The notes beneath the pieces were generated by a model. The model was not told the DNA's origin. It did not search any database and saw only the letters and a program-made list of their open reading frames with translations. The position numbers and the translations under genes are program-made. From Pseudorhizobium xiangyangii (lineage in GTDB: Bacteria; Pseudomonadota; Alphaproteobacteria; Rhizobiales; Rhizobiaceae): a stretch of DNA of 64,000 nt. This document shows, piece after piece, positions 27,014 through 36,086 of this stretch; position 1 is the first letter of the stretch; each line of letters begins with the position of its first letter. The stretch is taken from contig NZ_JAJAWH010000020.1 of NCBI RefSeq assembly GCF_020531965.1, positions 30,657-94,656 of the forward strand. The letters run 5' to 3'.

Positions 27014-27553
27014 TTACTGCAACGGCTTTTCGTAGGTCGTGTCGACTTCGACGAATCCCATCAGGCCGGCAATGCGCTTGATGAGCTCCGATAGGCCCTG
27101 GAGGGCGAGAAGCGCGAAGCCTGACACGATGATCAGCTTCACGGGCCAGCGAATTAGGCCGCCGGCGTTGGAGGACATTTCGCCCTGAGCGAAGGAGAGC
27201 GCGAAGACGGGCCACGACAGCCACGCGAGGTAAAGGCAGGAGGGAATAAGAAACACCACCAGACCGATCACGTCGATCCAGAGGCGTTTGCGGTCGGAAA
27301 CCGCGCCATAGATCAGATCGACCCGCACATGCTCGTTCAGCCGGAGCGTGTGCGAGGCACCGAGCAGAACGACAAAGGCGAAGAGATACCACTGGATCTC
27401 GAGCCAGCCGTTTGAGCTGTAATTGAAAGTGTACCGGATCAAGGCATTCCCGGCACTGATAAGGCAGCAGAGCAGGACAAGATATCCGGCAAGCTTGCCG
27501 ATGATTAGACTTATGCGGTCGATGAAACCGCTGACCTTCAGTAGCACGGGCAT
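27014..27553 (-). CDS. TRAP transporter small permease (DctQ)
   Basis: This 179-residue protein has four hydrophobic helices and the DctQ signature NSSNGWLEIQWYLFAFVVLLGASHTLR followed by HVRVDLIY. It pairs with the large permease in one membrane complex. The frame is open to 27595, but the ATG at 27553 has a caggaag ribosome site at proper spacing, so it was preferred. It is the first gene of a DctQ-DctM pair. Confidence 0.88.
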   Translation of the reverse strand: MPVLLKVSGFIDRISLIIGKLAGYLVLLCCLISAGNALIRYTFNYSSNGWLEIQWYLFAFVVLLGASHTLRLNEHVRVDLIYGAVSDRKRLWIDVIGLVVFLIPSCLYLAWLSWPVFALSFAQGEMSSNAGGLIRWPVKLIIVSGFALLALQGLSELIKRIAGLMGFVEVDTTYEKPLQ

Positions 27554-27595
27554 GAAGCTTCCTGATCCTCGCAAATCCTGGATCGCTTCGCCCAT

Positions 27596-28268
27596 GGACG
27601 GTCGAAACAGGATGAATGCGACGGCCAGGGGTTCAGCCTTAAAAACCCGGACCGCCAGCCAAATTATTGCCGATGAAAGGGGCCATCAGTCTGCCTGAAT
27701 CAGCGCCCATCCATAGTTTCCCCTCGAACGGCGCAATTATTGGACGTTGTCGTTCGTTGCGAGACCTGTAGTGACTGGTGCGGCAAAAATCAATTGCTAC
27801 GGAAGTTGCAGTGTACTTGATTTTCAGGGGGCGGCCCCTAGGATCATGAACTCATAAACCGGATCGAAATGGTATGAGCGGATTTGGTTCGATACGAGGA
27901 GCGAAGGCGCTGGCAATGCGGCACCTTTTCAGGTCTTCGCAACCAGGATGTCGGGCAGTGTGGTAGTGCCCGCAGCCCAGCAAAATCGTTTCGATCTGTG
28001 GCGCCGTCGCTCGACGGGGCTCACGATCCGTCGTGCCCGATACCACCTCCTTCAAACGTTCAGCACCTGGGTTCTGATACGCTCTGCTCGGCAGCAGTTG
28101 CGAATTCCTGTGCGTTATATGTTGATTTCTCGCAAGGTCGTTTGGAGGTTTGTTAAGCACATTGTGAAATACCCCTGAAGCCTGCGACGTAGGCTTGGCG
28201 AAAGCACGTAAAATTAAACCGTTTCGGCAAAAGCTGGCTTGCTGAGGCATGGAAGGAAATTCGCCCCG
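27596..28268. other. Long intergenic region before the GGDEF/EAL gene, no gene seen
   Basis: About 670 bases lie between the divergent DctQ and GGDEF/EAL genes. Short frames cross it, but their composition is unlike the neighbouring genes. No tRNA, known riboswitch or terminator was recognised. It is more AT-rich than its surroundings near 27780-27880 and probably holds the two promoters. Confidence 0.5.
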
Positions 28269-30596
28269 ATGAAGGCGCAGGATGCGGCGACACTGCCGAC
28301 AGATGTCTATCTGTCGTTCGTCAGTTCGTTGTTTGGAAATCGCGGGACGCTTTGGACCGGGGTCGTAGTCCACGTCGCCTGGTGCTTGCTCGTCTATCAT
28401 TATACCGGCTCCCGTTTTTACGCACTCCTGGCGCTGAGCTTTGCTGCGGTCTTCTTCTATCGGATCTACTGGTTCCGTCGGTTCGACCAGGCTGACAAGA
28501 GCGCTCTTTCGAGGGAAGAAATCGCCGGCTGGGAGAGACACTACCTTGGCGGGGCAACAATGGCTGCATTGTTGCTGGGCATCGCCAGCGGCTATGCGCT
28601 GCTTGTCGTTCAAGATTCCTTTGCCGCGTTCACATGCATCGCCATGACCCTTGGGTCGATGATGTCCGTCGTCGGCCGCAACTACGGGTCCAGCCGTGCG
28701 GTCGATCTCCAGACGCTGGGATGCTGTGCGCCCATTGTCATCGCCTGCGTCATCAGCGGCGATTTTCATCTGGCGCTCATGTCGCTCCTGCTCGTCCCGT
28801 TCGGCCTGACCACAAGGTCGATGGCAACAGGCGTGCGGGAATTTCTCTACGAGAACGTGCTTGTAACCCGCAAGACGCGCGAAATCGCCAACCGCTTCGA
28901 CATTGCATTGACCACGATGGCGCACGGCCTCGTCATGCTGGACGCCGAAGGGCGCATACAGGTCATCAACCGTCGCGCCTATGAGCTTCTGGGGCTCGAC
29001 CAGGGGAAAAACCTCAAGGACCGCGAGCTGGTCTCGGTGCTGCGCGAAAGCCCCAATGCCGCCTTGCGCGACATTCTTCCTCTCGTTCAACGTCTCGCGG
29101 ATGGCCGACTGGACAGAGAACAGTTCCAAATCGGACCTGAAGTCCATCTCGAATGTTCGGCAACATCTCGTGACGATGGCAGGGTGGTGCTGATCTTCGA
29201 AGATGTCAGCGCGCGCGTGGCCGCCGAGAACCAGATCCTTCACATGGTTCGCTTCGATTCGCTGACGGGCCTGCCAAGCCGCGATCACTTCGTATCGCTG
29301 GCAGGAAAGCGCATAGCGCGACGTGACGAGCAGATGCCGGTGGCACTCGTCCTTCTCGACATCGAAGGCTTCAAGCACGTCAACGATCTGCGGGGACGTC
29401 TCGTCGGCGACCGGCTGCTGCAGGCCGTTGCCGAGCGGCTCCGGGATGTCGCCGGGCCTGAGATTATTACCGGTCGTCTCGTGGGTGACGAATTCGTACT
29501 CCTGCTGACCGGGACGGATGGCCGCGAAAGTCTGGAAGAGCTTATCTCGCAATGTCACGAGCGGATCCAGGGACGATACCTGCTTGGCGACATCCGTCTG
29601 CCCGTCTTCGCAAATGGCGGCTGCATCATCGGCCCTGCCTCCGAATTTAATATGGAGGCCTGGCTGATCAAGGCCGATCTCGCCATGAATGACGCCAAGT
29701 CCAAGGGGAACGGCGCGCTGTCGCTGTTCCAGCCGGAGATGGACGCACGTTACGTGGAGGACCAGAAGCTGAGGGCCGACCTTCGTCAGGCCATCGAGGA
29801 GAAGAACCTCTACGTGGTCTATCAGCCGATGTATCGGCCGGATGGATCGAGCGTGGAGTGTGTCGAAGCGCTGGTTCGGTGGAGGCACCCGGAGAAGGGT
29901 CTGATCGGCCCCAATATCTTTATTCCGATTGCCGAGGATATGGGGCTGATATCGACCCTCACTCGATTTGTCATAGACCAGGCGTGCCGTGACTGCGCTT
30001 CATGGCCGCGGCAATTGCCCGTGTCCGTCAATCTTTCCGTTCAGGATCTGGAGTGCCCGGAGATCGCCGGTGACCTGAACGACGCGCTGAAGCGATACCG
30101 CCTGGATCCCTCACTGCTTCATGTGGAGGTGACGGAAAGCAGTTTCATGGCGGAGCCGAGCGGGGTCGTCGCACTTCTCAGCCAGATTCGTGCCCAGGGC
30201 ATTACCGTGGCCATCGATGATTTCGGCACAGGCTTCTCCAGCCTGAGCTACCTGAACTCTCTGCCGCTCGACATCGTGAAGCTGGACCGAGCCTTCATCC
30301 GGGACATCGGCAGCGACCAGCGTCGCCTGAGCCTCCTGTGCGGGGTGGTCGACCTGTCCCGCAACCTCGGCCTCAAGATCGTTATCGAGGGCGTGGAAAC
30401 CTCCGACCAGCTGGACCTGATCAACGAGCACAATCTCGCCGATCTGGTCCAAGGGTTCATCTTCTCGCAGCCGATCTCCGCCGATGCCGTAGCGGTGCTG
30501 ACCGAGACGGAAATGGTGCATGGCGGTGCTCCCTCGACAGTGGGCGAGGGTGACGCCCGCAAAACGCGCAGACGCGCGCTTAAACCGGCGCTCTGA
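28269..30596 (+). CDS. Membrane-bound GGDEF/EAL domain protein with degenerate GGDEF motif
   Basis: This protein has about 775 residues. Six hydrophobic helices lie within residues 25-190, followed by a PAS-like region (ALTTMAHGLVMLDAEGRIQVIN, about 210-310), a GGDEF domain (about 325-480) and an EAL domain (about 495-745). The GGDEF signature reads VGDEF, so cyclase activity is doubtful. The EAL site is intact: EALVRW, NLS, VEVTES, DDFGTG, KLDRAF and EGVET. It is therefore expected to break down cyclic di-GMP at the membrane. ATG 28269 follows ggaagga; an in-frame ATG 30 bases upstream is also possible. Confidence 0.9.
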   Translation: MKAQDAATLPTDVYLSFVSSLFGNRGTLWTGVVVHVAWCLLVYHYTGSRFYALLALSFAAVFFYRIYWFRRFDQADKSALSREEIAGWERHYLGGATMAALLLGIASGYALLVVQDSFAAFTCIAMTLGSMMSVVGRNYGSSRAVDLQTLGCCAPIVIACVISGDFHLALMSLLLVPFGLTTRSMATGVREFLYENVLVTRKTREIANRFDIALTTMAHGLVMLDAEGRIQVINRRAYELLGLDQGKNLKDRELVSVLRESPNAALRDILPLVQRLADGRLDREQFQIGPEVHLECSATSRDDGRVVLIFEDVSARVAAENQILHMVRFDSLTGLPSRDHFVSLAGKRIARRDEQMPVALVLLDIEGFKHVNDLRGRLVGDRLLQAVAERLRDVAGPEIITGRLVGDEFVLLLTGTDGRESLEELISQCHERIQGRYLLGDIRLPVFANGGCIIGPASEFNMEAWLIKADLAMNDAKSKGNGALSLFQPEMDARYVEDQKLRADLRQAIEEKNLYVVYQPMYRPDGSSVECVEALVRWRHPEKGLIGPNIFIPIAEDMGLISTLTRFVIDQACRDCASWPRQLPVSVNLSVQDLECPEIAGDLNDALKRYRLDPSLLHVEVTESSFMAEPSGVVALLSQIRAQGITVAIDDFGTGFSSLSYLNSLPLDIVKLDRAFIRDIGSDQRRLSLLCGVVDLSRNLGLKIVIEGVETSDQLDLINEHNLADLVQGFIFSQPISADAVAVLTETEMVHGGAPSTVGEGDARKTRRRALKPAL

Positions 30597-30805
30597 GCCC
30601 ACCACTCCCCGTTCTTTCCGATCATCCTCGTGGGCGTGCGCTCGCGGTCCATGCGCTGTAGCCGCGCGCGGCCCTTCGCGCATCCGCTGACGTTTGCGGC
30701 AATCAACCCGTCCGTATTCCGGTTCGAGGCGCTCGGGCGTTAACCATGTTTGTTAATTTACTGTCCAGTTATCGATCACATCCGTTGTTTGCGTGAAATT
30801 CATGG

Positions 30806-30820
30806 TTAATCGTTGGTTAA
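30806..30820. promoter_or_regulatory. CtrA-type box (TTAA-N7-TTAA) before the FeeM-type gene
   Basis: TTAA at 30806-30809 and 30817-30820 are seven bases apart, the spacing of CtrA sites in alphaproteobacteria. It lies 16 bases before the ATG at 30836. Further TTAA half-sites occur at 30739-30742, 30754-30757 and 30831-30834. Confidence 0.5.
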
Positions 30821-30835
30821 TAACCGGGGTTAATC

Positions 30836-31597
30836 ATGATCGATCACAGAATATCTGGAGTTGAAGGGCGATTTGCCGAAAAGCTTCTCGCCACACTTGA
30901 CCGTATCGAATACAGGAGGATTGAGAATCACGAAGATTTCGAGGATATTTCCCGACTTCGGTTCAAAGCCTACAAGGCGCGGAATGTCCTTCCGGTCGCC
31001 GCGACAAAACTTCTCGATGAGATAGACTATGATAGTCATGCCCATGTGCTTGGGATGTACTATGACGAGAAGCTGGTGAGTACGCTGCGCATACATCACG
31101 TCACCCCTGAGAGCCGACGCTGCCAGTCGATCGCCATATTTCCAGAGGCTGTGAACGGACTGCTCGATCAGGGCCTCGAACTTATCGACGCGGCCCGATT
31201 CGCCATCGATCCGGATTTCGCGAACGAGCGATCGGCCATCCCCTACCTGACCGTTCGCCCGGCGATCATGGCTGTGATCCATTTTAACGCCGACCGGATG
31301 CTGCAGCCGATCCGCCCGGCCCACGCGGCCTTCTATCGCCGCTTCTTCCACGCGCAGGAGATTGCCGCGCCGAGGCAGGTGCCACCCTATGACTTCGACC
31401 TGACGCTTCTGGCGTCGCCGACAAGGCAGTTGAGGTCCACGCTGATGGCCCGCGTTCCGGCGTTCCAGTCGGAAGCATACGAGCGAAGGATGATGTTCGG
31501 GGGTGTGTCGCGGCTGGATATCCCGACCTTGACGATCCTGCCGACCGCAAGGCTCGCAGGCCGCCCGACATCTCCGGAAATGGCCTTCCTTCACTAG
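30836..31597 (+). CDS. FeeM-type N-acyl amino acid synthase domain protein (GNAT/LuxI-like fold)
   Basis: This 253-residue protein contains the stretch RLRFKAYKARNVLP, a D-E-I-D-Y-D segment, VLGMYYDEKLVSTLRIH and the ERSAIPYLTVRPAIMA region, features of the FeeM/LuxI-like acyltransferase group. FeeM links a fatty acyl chain from acyl-ACP to an amino acid. Whether this protein makes a signal, a membrane lipid precursor or something else is unknown. The ATG lies close to a CtrA-like site and the gene stands alone. The family call is by pattern and could also cover a plain acetyltransferase. Confidence 0.7.
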   Translation: MIDHRISGVEGRFAEKLLATLDRIEYRRIENHEDFEDISRLRFKAYKARNVLPVAATKLLDEIDYDSHAHVLGMYYDEKLVSTLRIHHVTPESRRCQSIAIFPEAVNGLLDQGLELIDAARFAIDPDFANERSAIPYLTVRPAIMAVIHFNADRMLQPIRPAHAAFYRRFFHAQEIAAPRQVPPYDFDLTLLASPTRQLRSTLMARVPAFQSEAYERRMMFGGVSRLDIPTLTILPTARLAGRPTSPEMAFLH

Positions 31598-31765
31598 GGA
31601 GAAGGTCATCCGCGACCACGAGTGGCATTGCGCTTTGTGGCAGCTTTGTGTAAGGCCACAACCACGAGTTCCGGCATCGCTCGCGGTGCGCCAGGTCGTG
31701 CAGTTTGAGGGTTTCAGAGGCTGCCGCGGTGTTTGTCCGGGGTGGCCGAGCAAGGGAGACGACGA

Positions 31766-31990
31766 ATGGACAATCATCAGAGCGGCCCGCTCGAAACCGG
31801 TGCCTCGATGGACTATGCCGAGCACGAGAACACGTACCTCCGCTTCCTCTCCATGACCAAATGGGGCACGATGAGCTTGGTCATCCTGATGATCGCCATG
31901 GCTGCCGGCTTCTTCGCTGGCGCCGGCTTCCTCGGCGGGCTCATCATCTTCATCGTTCTCAACGTCGCCGGCGTTTTTCTGCTGCGCTGA
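31766..31990 (+). CDS. aa3-type cytochrome c oxidase subunit IV
   Basis: This is a 74-residue peptide with a polar N terminus, the AEHENTYLRFLSMTKWGTM stretch and one hydrophobic helix of about 30 residues. This is the alphaproteobacterial aa3 subunit IV pattern (single helix attached to the oxidase). The ATG 31766 follows agggagac. Genes for the rest of the oxidase are not nearby. It precedes the transhydrogenase genes, an order common in rhizobia. Confidence 0.88.
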   Translation: MDNHQSGPLETGASMDYAEHENTYLRFLSMTKWGTMSLVILMIAMAAGFFAGAGFLGGLIIFIVLNVAGVFLLR

Positions 31991-32068
31991 CGCTGCCTCC
32001 GTCACATGAGGTAAGGCGGGGCACGATCCGATCGTGCCCGCAAGGGCAACGACTCGGGAGGGCGTGCA

Positions 32069-33385
32069 TTGTCTAAGGTTGTTTTTGTTCCCCGCGAAGG
32101 TGCGGGTGAGGACCGGGTCGCTGCGTCCGCCGATACGGTGAAGCGTCTTGCCGCGCTGGACTTCTCGGTTCTGGTCGAAGCTGGCGCGGGCGCCGCTTCC
32201 GGCATTCTCGACACGGATTATCAGGCCGCCGGCGCGCGGATCGGTTCGACGGCAGATGCCGCGACCGCAGATATCGTGTTGAAGGTGAACCGGCCGACAG
32301 CGATTGAAATTTCCGGATACAAATCCGGTGCCGTGGTCTTTGCGAGCATGGATCCCTACGGCAACGAGGCGGCCCTGGCCGCCATGGCCGGCGCCGGGCT
32401 CACCTCACTCGCCATGGAGCTGATGCCGCGCATCACGCGTGCCCAGTCGATGGACGTACTGTCCTCGCAAGCCAATCTTGCCGGCTACCGCGCGGTCATC
32501 GATGCGTCGCATGAATACGGCCGGGCGATGCCTATGATGATGACCGCCGCCGGCACGGTTGCGGCCGCCAAGGTCTTCGTCATGGGGGCAGGGGTTGCCG
32601 GACTGCAGGCGATTGCTACGGCCCGCCGTCTCGGCGCCGTCGTTTCCGCAACGGACGTACGTCCCGCGGCCAAGGAACAGGTCGCCTCGCTCGGCGCCAA
32701 GTTCATCGCCGTCGAGGACGAGGAATTCAAGGCGGCCGAAACCGCAGGCGGCTACGCCAAGCAGATGTCGGAAGCCTACCAGGCCAAGCAGGCAGCGCTT
32801 GTTGCCGAGCATATCGCCAAGCAGGACATCGTCGTCACCACGGCTCTCATTCCCGGCCGGCCGGCGCCACGCCTCGTGACCCGCGCCATGCTCGCTTCGA
32901 TGAAGGCGGGTTCGGTGGCTGTCGACCTCGCGGTCGAACGGGGCGGCAATATCGAGGGATCGGTGTCGGGCTCGATTGCCGAGGTCGAGGGCGTGAAGGT
33001 CATCGGCTACGCCAACATGGCTGGACGCGTCGCGGCATCGGCGTCGGCGCTCTATGCCAAGAACCTCTTTGTCTTCCTCGAAACCATGGTCGACAAGCAG
33101 ACCAAGGAGTTCAAGGTCGATCCCGAGGACGAACTCGTCAAGGCGACAATGCTGACGCATGGCGGCAAAGTGGTTCACCCGAACTTTGCCGAGGCTGCCG
33201 CGGCGTTCGCCGCTCCTGCCAAGCTTCCGGCGAGCGGCGCCATCATCGTGAAACCTGCGGCAAAGCAGGCACGCAAGCCGGCCACGCCAAACGCAGCCGT
33301 CGTGGATGAACAGCCAGCCGAGACGCCGAAGCGAACCCGCAAGAAGGCGGTAACGGCAACGCCGGACAAGAAGGAGGAGCTTTGA
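32069..33385 (+). CDS. pntAA: NAD(P) transhydrogenase subunit alpha part 1
   Basis: This 438-residue protein forms the NAD(H)-binding domain I of the proton-translocating transhydrogenase. The nucleotide site is in [21 protein letters not shown]. The N-terminal half is alanine dehydrogenase-like ([25 protein letters not shown]). It starts at TTG 32069 with a strong ggaggg ribosome site. The C terminus has a lysine/alanine-rich linker of about 50 residues not needed for the fold. The stop overlaps the next start (TGATG). It makes NADPH from NADH using the proton gradient. Confidence 0.93.
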   Translation: MSKVVFVPREGAGEDRVAASADTVKRLAALDFSVLVEAGAGAASGILDTDYQAAGARIGSTADAATADIVLKVNRPTAIEISGYKSGAVVFASMDPYGNEAALAAMAGAGLTSLAMELMPRITRAQSMDVLSSQANLAGYRAVIDASHEYGRAMPMMMTAAGTVAAAKVFVMGAGVAGLQAIATARRLGAVVSATDVRPAAKEQVASLGAKFIAVEDEEFKAAETAGGYAKQMSEAYQAKQAALVAEHIAKQDIVVTTALIPGRPAPRLVTRAMLASMKAGSVAVDLAVERGGNIEGSVSGSIAEVEGVKVIGYANMAGRVAASASALYAKNLFVFLETMVDKQTKEFKVDPEDELVKATMLTHGGKVVHPNFAEAAAAFAAPAKLPASGAIIVKPAAKQARKPATPNAAVVDEQPAETPKRTRKKAVTATPDKKEEL

Positions 33386-33795
33386 TGGCGAGTGACGTGA
33401 TGAATTCTGCCTTGGAACGTCTCGACCAGGCGGTCGAAGCCGTCAAGGTTGCTGCCGAACAGGCTCCGGACGCTGTGGCTGCCGCTGCGCATGGCGTGTC
33501 CGGCGGCGCGATCGATCCCTTCGTCTTCCGGCTTGCCATCTTCGTGCTGTCGATCTTCGTCGGCTACTATGTCGTCTGGTCGGTCACTCCGGCCCTGCAC
33601 ACGCCGCTGATGGCCGTGACGAACGCCATCTCCTCGGTCATCGTCGTCGGCGCGCTTCTGGCCGTGGGCATTTCGCTTTCCGGCATCGCGACGGGCTTCG
33701 GCTTCGTTGCGCTGGTCCTTGCATCCGTCAACATTTTCGGCGGCTTCCTCGTCACCCAGCGCATGCTGGCGATGTACAAGAAAAAAGAGAAGTGA
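33385..33795 (+). CDS. pntAB: NAD(P) transhydrogenase subunit alpha part 2
   Basis: This 136-residue protein has a polar helix of about 40 residues, then three hydrophobic helices (starting [23 protein letters not shown]) and the [16 protein letters not shown] end. It supplies the membrane part of the alpha subunit, split from domain I as is usual in alphaproteobacteria. The ATG at 33385 overlaps the stop of part 1 as TGATG, giving translational coupling. Confidence 0.92.
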   Translation: MASDVMNSALERLDQAVEAVKVAAEQAPDAVAAAAHGVSGGAIDPFVFRLAIFVLSIFVGYYVVWSVTPALHTPLMAVTNAISSVIVVGALLAVGISLSGIATGFGFVALVLASVNIFGGFLVTQRMLAMYKKKEK

Positions 33796-33804
33796 GGATG
33801 GCCG

Positions 33805-35205
33805 ATGTCTGAGAATTTCGCAGCCTTCCTTTACCTTGTCTCCGGCGTGCTCTTCATCATGGCGCTACGCGGACTGTCGCATCCGACAACGAGCCGCCGC
33901 GGCAACATGCTCGGCATGGTCGGCATGGGGATCGCCATCGGCACGACGCTGCTGCTCGCGACGCCGTCTTTCGGCGGTCTGATGCTCATCGTGCTCGGCC
34001 TTGCCCTCGGTGGCGGTGCAGGCGCCTATATCGCCCGCTCGATCCCGATGACCTCGATGCCGCAGCTCGTCGCCGGCTTCCACTCGCTGGTCGGCCTTGC
34101 CGCCGTGCTGGTGGCCGCGGCCGCGCTCTATTCGCCGGTCTCCTTCGGCCTCGGCCAGGTCGGCGAGATCCATGGCCAGGCGCTCATTGAAATGGCGCTG
34201 GGTGCCGCCATCGGTGCGATCACCTTCACCGGCTCGATCATCGCCTTCCTGAAGCTCGACGGGCGCATGTCCGGCAAGCCGATCATGCTGCCCTACCGGC
34301 ACGTCATCAATATCTTGCTGCTCGCCGCGATCGTCTTCTTTATCGTCGGCCTGACCCTGTCGGAAAGCCATTTCGACTTCTGGCTGATCGTCGTGCTGGC
34401 GCTTGTGCTCGGCGTGCTGCTCATCGTTCCGATCGGCGGCGCGGACATGCCCGTCGTCGTGTCGATGCTCAACTCCTATTCGGGTTGGGCTGCGGCCGGC
34501 ATCGGCTTCACGCTCGGCAACCTTGCGCTGATCATCACCGGCGCGCTGGTGGGCTCCTCGGGTGCGATTCTATCCTACATCATGTGCAAGGGCATGAACC
34601 GCTCGTTCATCTCCGTCATCCTCGGCGGCTTCGGCGGCGATAGCGGTGCGGCGGCCAGCGATGACGGTGTGCAGCGGACGGTCAAGCAGGGCTCGGCCGA
34701 CGATGCAGCCTTCCTGATGGCGAATGCCTCCAAGGTCATCATCGTGCCGGGCTACGGCATGGCGGTGGCGCAGGCGCAGCATGCGGTGCGCGAGCTCGCC
34801 GATGCGCTGAAGAAGAACGGCGTCGAGGTGAAATACGCGATCCATCCGGTGGCGGGACGTATGCCCGGCCACATGAACGTGCTGCTCGCCGAAGCGAACG
34901 TGCCCTATGACGAGGTCTTCGAGCTGGAAGACATCAACTCGGAGTTCGCCCAGGCCGACGTCGCCTATGTCATCGGCGCCAACGACGTGACCAACCCGGC
35001 CGCTCGCGACGACAAGACCTCGCCGATCTATGGCATGCCGATCCTCGACGTGGACAAGGCCAAGACCTGCCTCTTCGTCAAGCGCTCGCTGGGCTCCGGT
35101 TATGCCGGCATCGACAACACGCTGTTCTACAAGGACGGCACGATGATGCTGCTCGGCGATGCCAAGAAGATGACCGACGATATCGTCAAGGCGATGAACC
35201 ACTAA
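33805..35205 (+). CDS. pntB: NAD(P) transhydrogenase subunit beta
   Basis: This 466-residue protein has nine or so hydrophobic helices in the first 260 residues (with SIPMTSMPQLVAGFHSLVG as the conserved proton-channel stretch), then the NADP(H)-binding domain III with VPGYGMAVAQAQHAV and GANDVTNPAARDD. It begins 9 bases after part 2. Together the three genes form one operon ending in a strong terminator. Confidence 0.94.
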   Translation: MSENFAAFLYLVSGVLFIMALRGLSHPTTSRRGNMLGMVGMGIAIGTTLLLATPSFGGLMLIVLGLALGGGAGAYIARSIPMTSMPQLVAGFHSLVGLAAVLVAAAALYSPVSFGLGQVGEIHGQALIEMALGAAIGAITFTGSIIAFLKLDGRMSGKPIMLPYRHVINILLLAAIVFFIVGLTLSESHFDFWLIVVLALVLGVLLIVPIGGADMPVVVSMLNSYSGWAAAGIGFTLGNLALIITGALVGSSGAILSYIMCKGMNRSFISVILGGFGGDSGAAASDDGVQRTVKQGSADDAAFLMANASKVIIVPGYGMAVAQAQHAVRELADALKKNGVEVKYAIHPVAGRMPGHMNVLLAEANVPYDEVFELEDINSEFAQADVAYVIGANDVTNPAARDDKTSPIYGMPILDVDKAKTCLFVKRSLGSGYAGIDNTLFYKDGTMMLLGDAKKMTDDIVKAMNH

Positions 35206-35231
35206 GCTTAGAGTTCTACGCCCGAGATTGG

Positions 35232-35256
35232 AAAAGCCCGGCTCTGCCGGGCTTTT
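35232..35256 (+). terminator. Terminator of the transhydrogenase operon
   Basis: A perfect 11-pair hairpin (35232-35242 with 35246-35256) ends in a T run. It sits 27 bases after the pntB stop. Confidence 0.93.
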
Positions 35257-35277
35257 CTTTTTCCGGCTGGAGGCGTA

Positions 35278-35303
35278 GATATACATTGCTCACTGCGTAT
35301 ATC
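35278..35303. promoter_or_regulatory. Inverted-repeat operator of the second vapBC
   Basis: Exact half-sites GATATAC (35278-35284) and GTATATC (35297-35303) are separated by 12 bases, just ahead of the antitoxin ribosome site. This is a typical place for the antitoxin to bind and repress its own operon. Confidence 0.65.
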
Positions 35304-35315
35304 AGGAGGGGCGCA

Positions 35316-35546
35316 ATGCAGGTTTCCAAGTGGGGCAACAGCCTTGCCGTCCGGCTGCCGTCTTCGGTGGTGGAAGCGCTTGATCTGAAAGAAGGCGACG
35401 AAATCCAGATTCGCGCCGTCGACACACTGGATTTCGAGGTTGCCCGTAGGCCGACGCGGCAGGAGCTGCTCGAGCGGCTGAGAAAATTCCGCGGCCGGCT
35501 TCCCGAGGACTTCGTGTTCGATCGGGACGAGGCGAATGCCCGGTAA
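35316..35546 (+). CDS. vapB: VapB-type antitoxin with AbrB/SpoVT fold
   Basis: This 76-residue protein begins MQVSKWGNSLAVRLPSSVVE, the clear AbrB/MazE swapped-hairpin DNA-binding motif, followed by a toxin-binding tail with RRPTRQELLERLRKFRGRLP. It should repress the operon through the inverted repeat 13-38 bases upstream and block the following toxin. ATG 35316 has an aggagg ribosome site. Its fold differs from that of the other antitoxin at 19.4 kb. Confidence 0.9.
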   Translation: MQVSKWGNSLAVRLPSSVVEALDLKEGDEIQIRAVDTLDFEVARRPTRQELLERLRKFRGRLPEDFVFDRDEANAR

Positions 35547-35940
35547 CTTCATCGATACGAACGTTCTGATCTATCTCGTTTCGGGAGACGCTGTGAAGGC
35601 GGATGCTGCCGAACGTGCGGTCGGGGCAGGCGGAATGATAAGTGTCCAGGTGCTGAACGAGTTCGCGCATGTTGCCCGGCGGAAGCTGAGGTTCTCATGG
35701 GACGAGGTTCACTCTTTCCTGACAATGATCCGTGCTTTACTCGATGTCGTTCCCCTGACGGCGACCATTCATGACCGGGGACTGCAGTTGGCTGAGCGCT
35801 ACCAGCTATCGATATACGATGCGATGATCGCTGCAGCGGCCCTGGCCAGCGAGTGCGACATTCTGTTTTCCGAGGATCTGCAGGAAGGCATGTCCATCGA
35901 GGGGCTGACGGTCATCAATCCGTTCAGGCATCCGGGATAA
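35536..35940 (+). CDS. vapC: VapC-type PIN domain ribonuclease toxin
   Basis: This 134-residue toxin keeps the acidic PIN residues: D7 in FIDTNVLIYL, E42 in VLNEFAH, D95 in IYDAMIAAAAL and the DILFSEDLQEG end. It should cleave RNA when free of its antitoxin. The start lies 11 bases inside the antitoxin gene, so the two are coupled. The module is intact. Confidence 0.9.
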   Translation: MPGNFIDTNVLIYLVSGDAVKADAAERAVGAGGMISVQVLNEFAHVARRKLRFSWDEVHSFLTMIRALLDVVPLTATIHDRGLQLAERYQLSIYDAMIAAAALASECDILFSEDLQEGMSIEGLTVINPFRHPG

Positions 35941-36086
35941 ATGCCGCATCTTTGATGCAGGTTGCTCCATCGTTCAGGATCGATGAACAATCCGTTTCGG
36001 TAAACCCGGCGGCGGCGCACTAACGGATTGCTGTGGCGTGTGCCATCTAAGGGGAAACATTCTCGCATCCCCTTCAAGGAGCAACC

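Noticed and set aside
27852-29888. 678-codon open frame on the minus strand
   Set aside because: It lies antisense to the well-supported GGDEF/EAL gene. Its product has no known domain and its composition is that of a high-G+C shadow frame.
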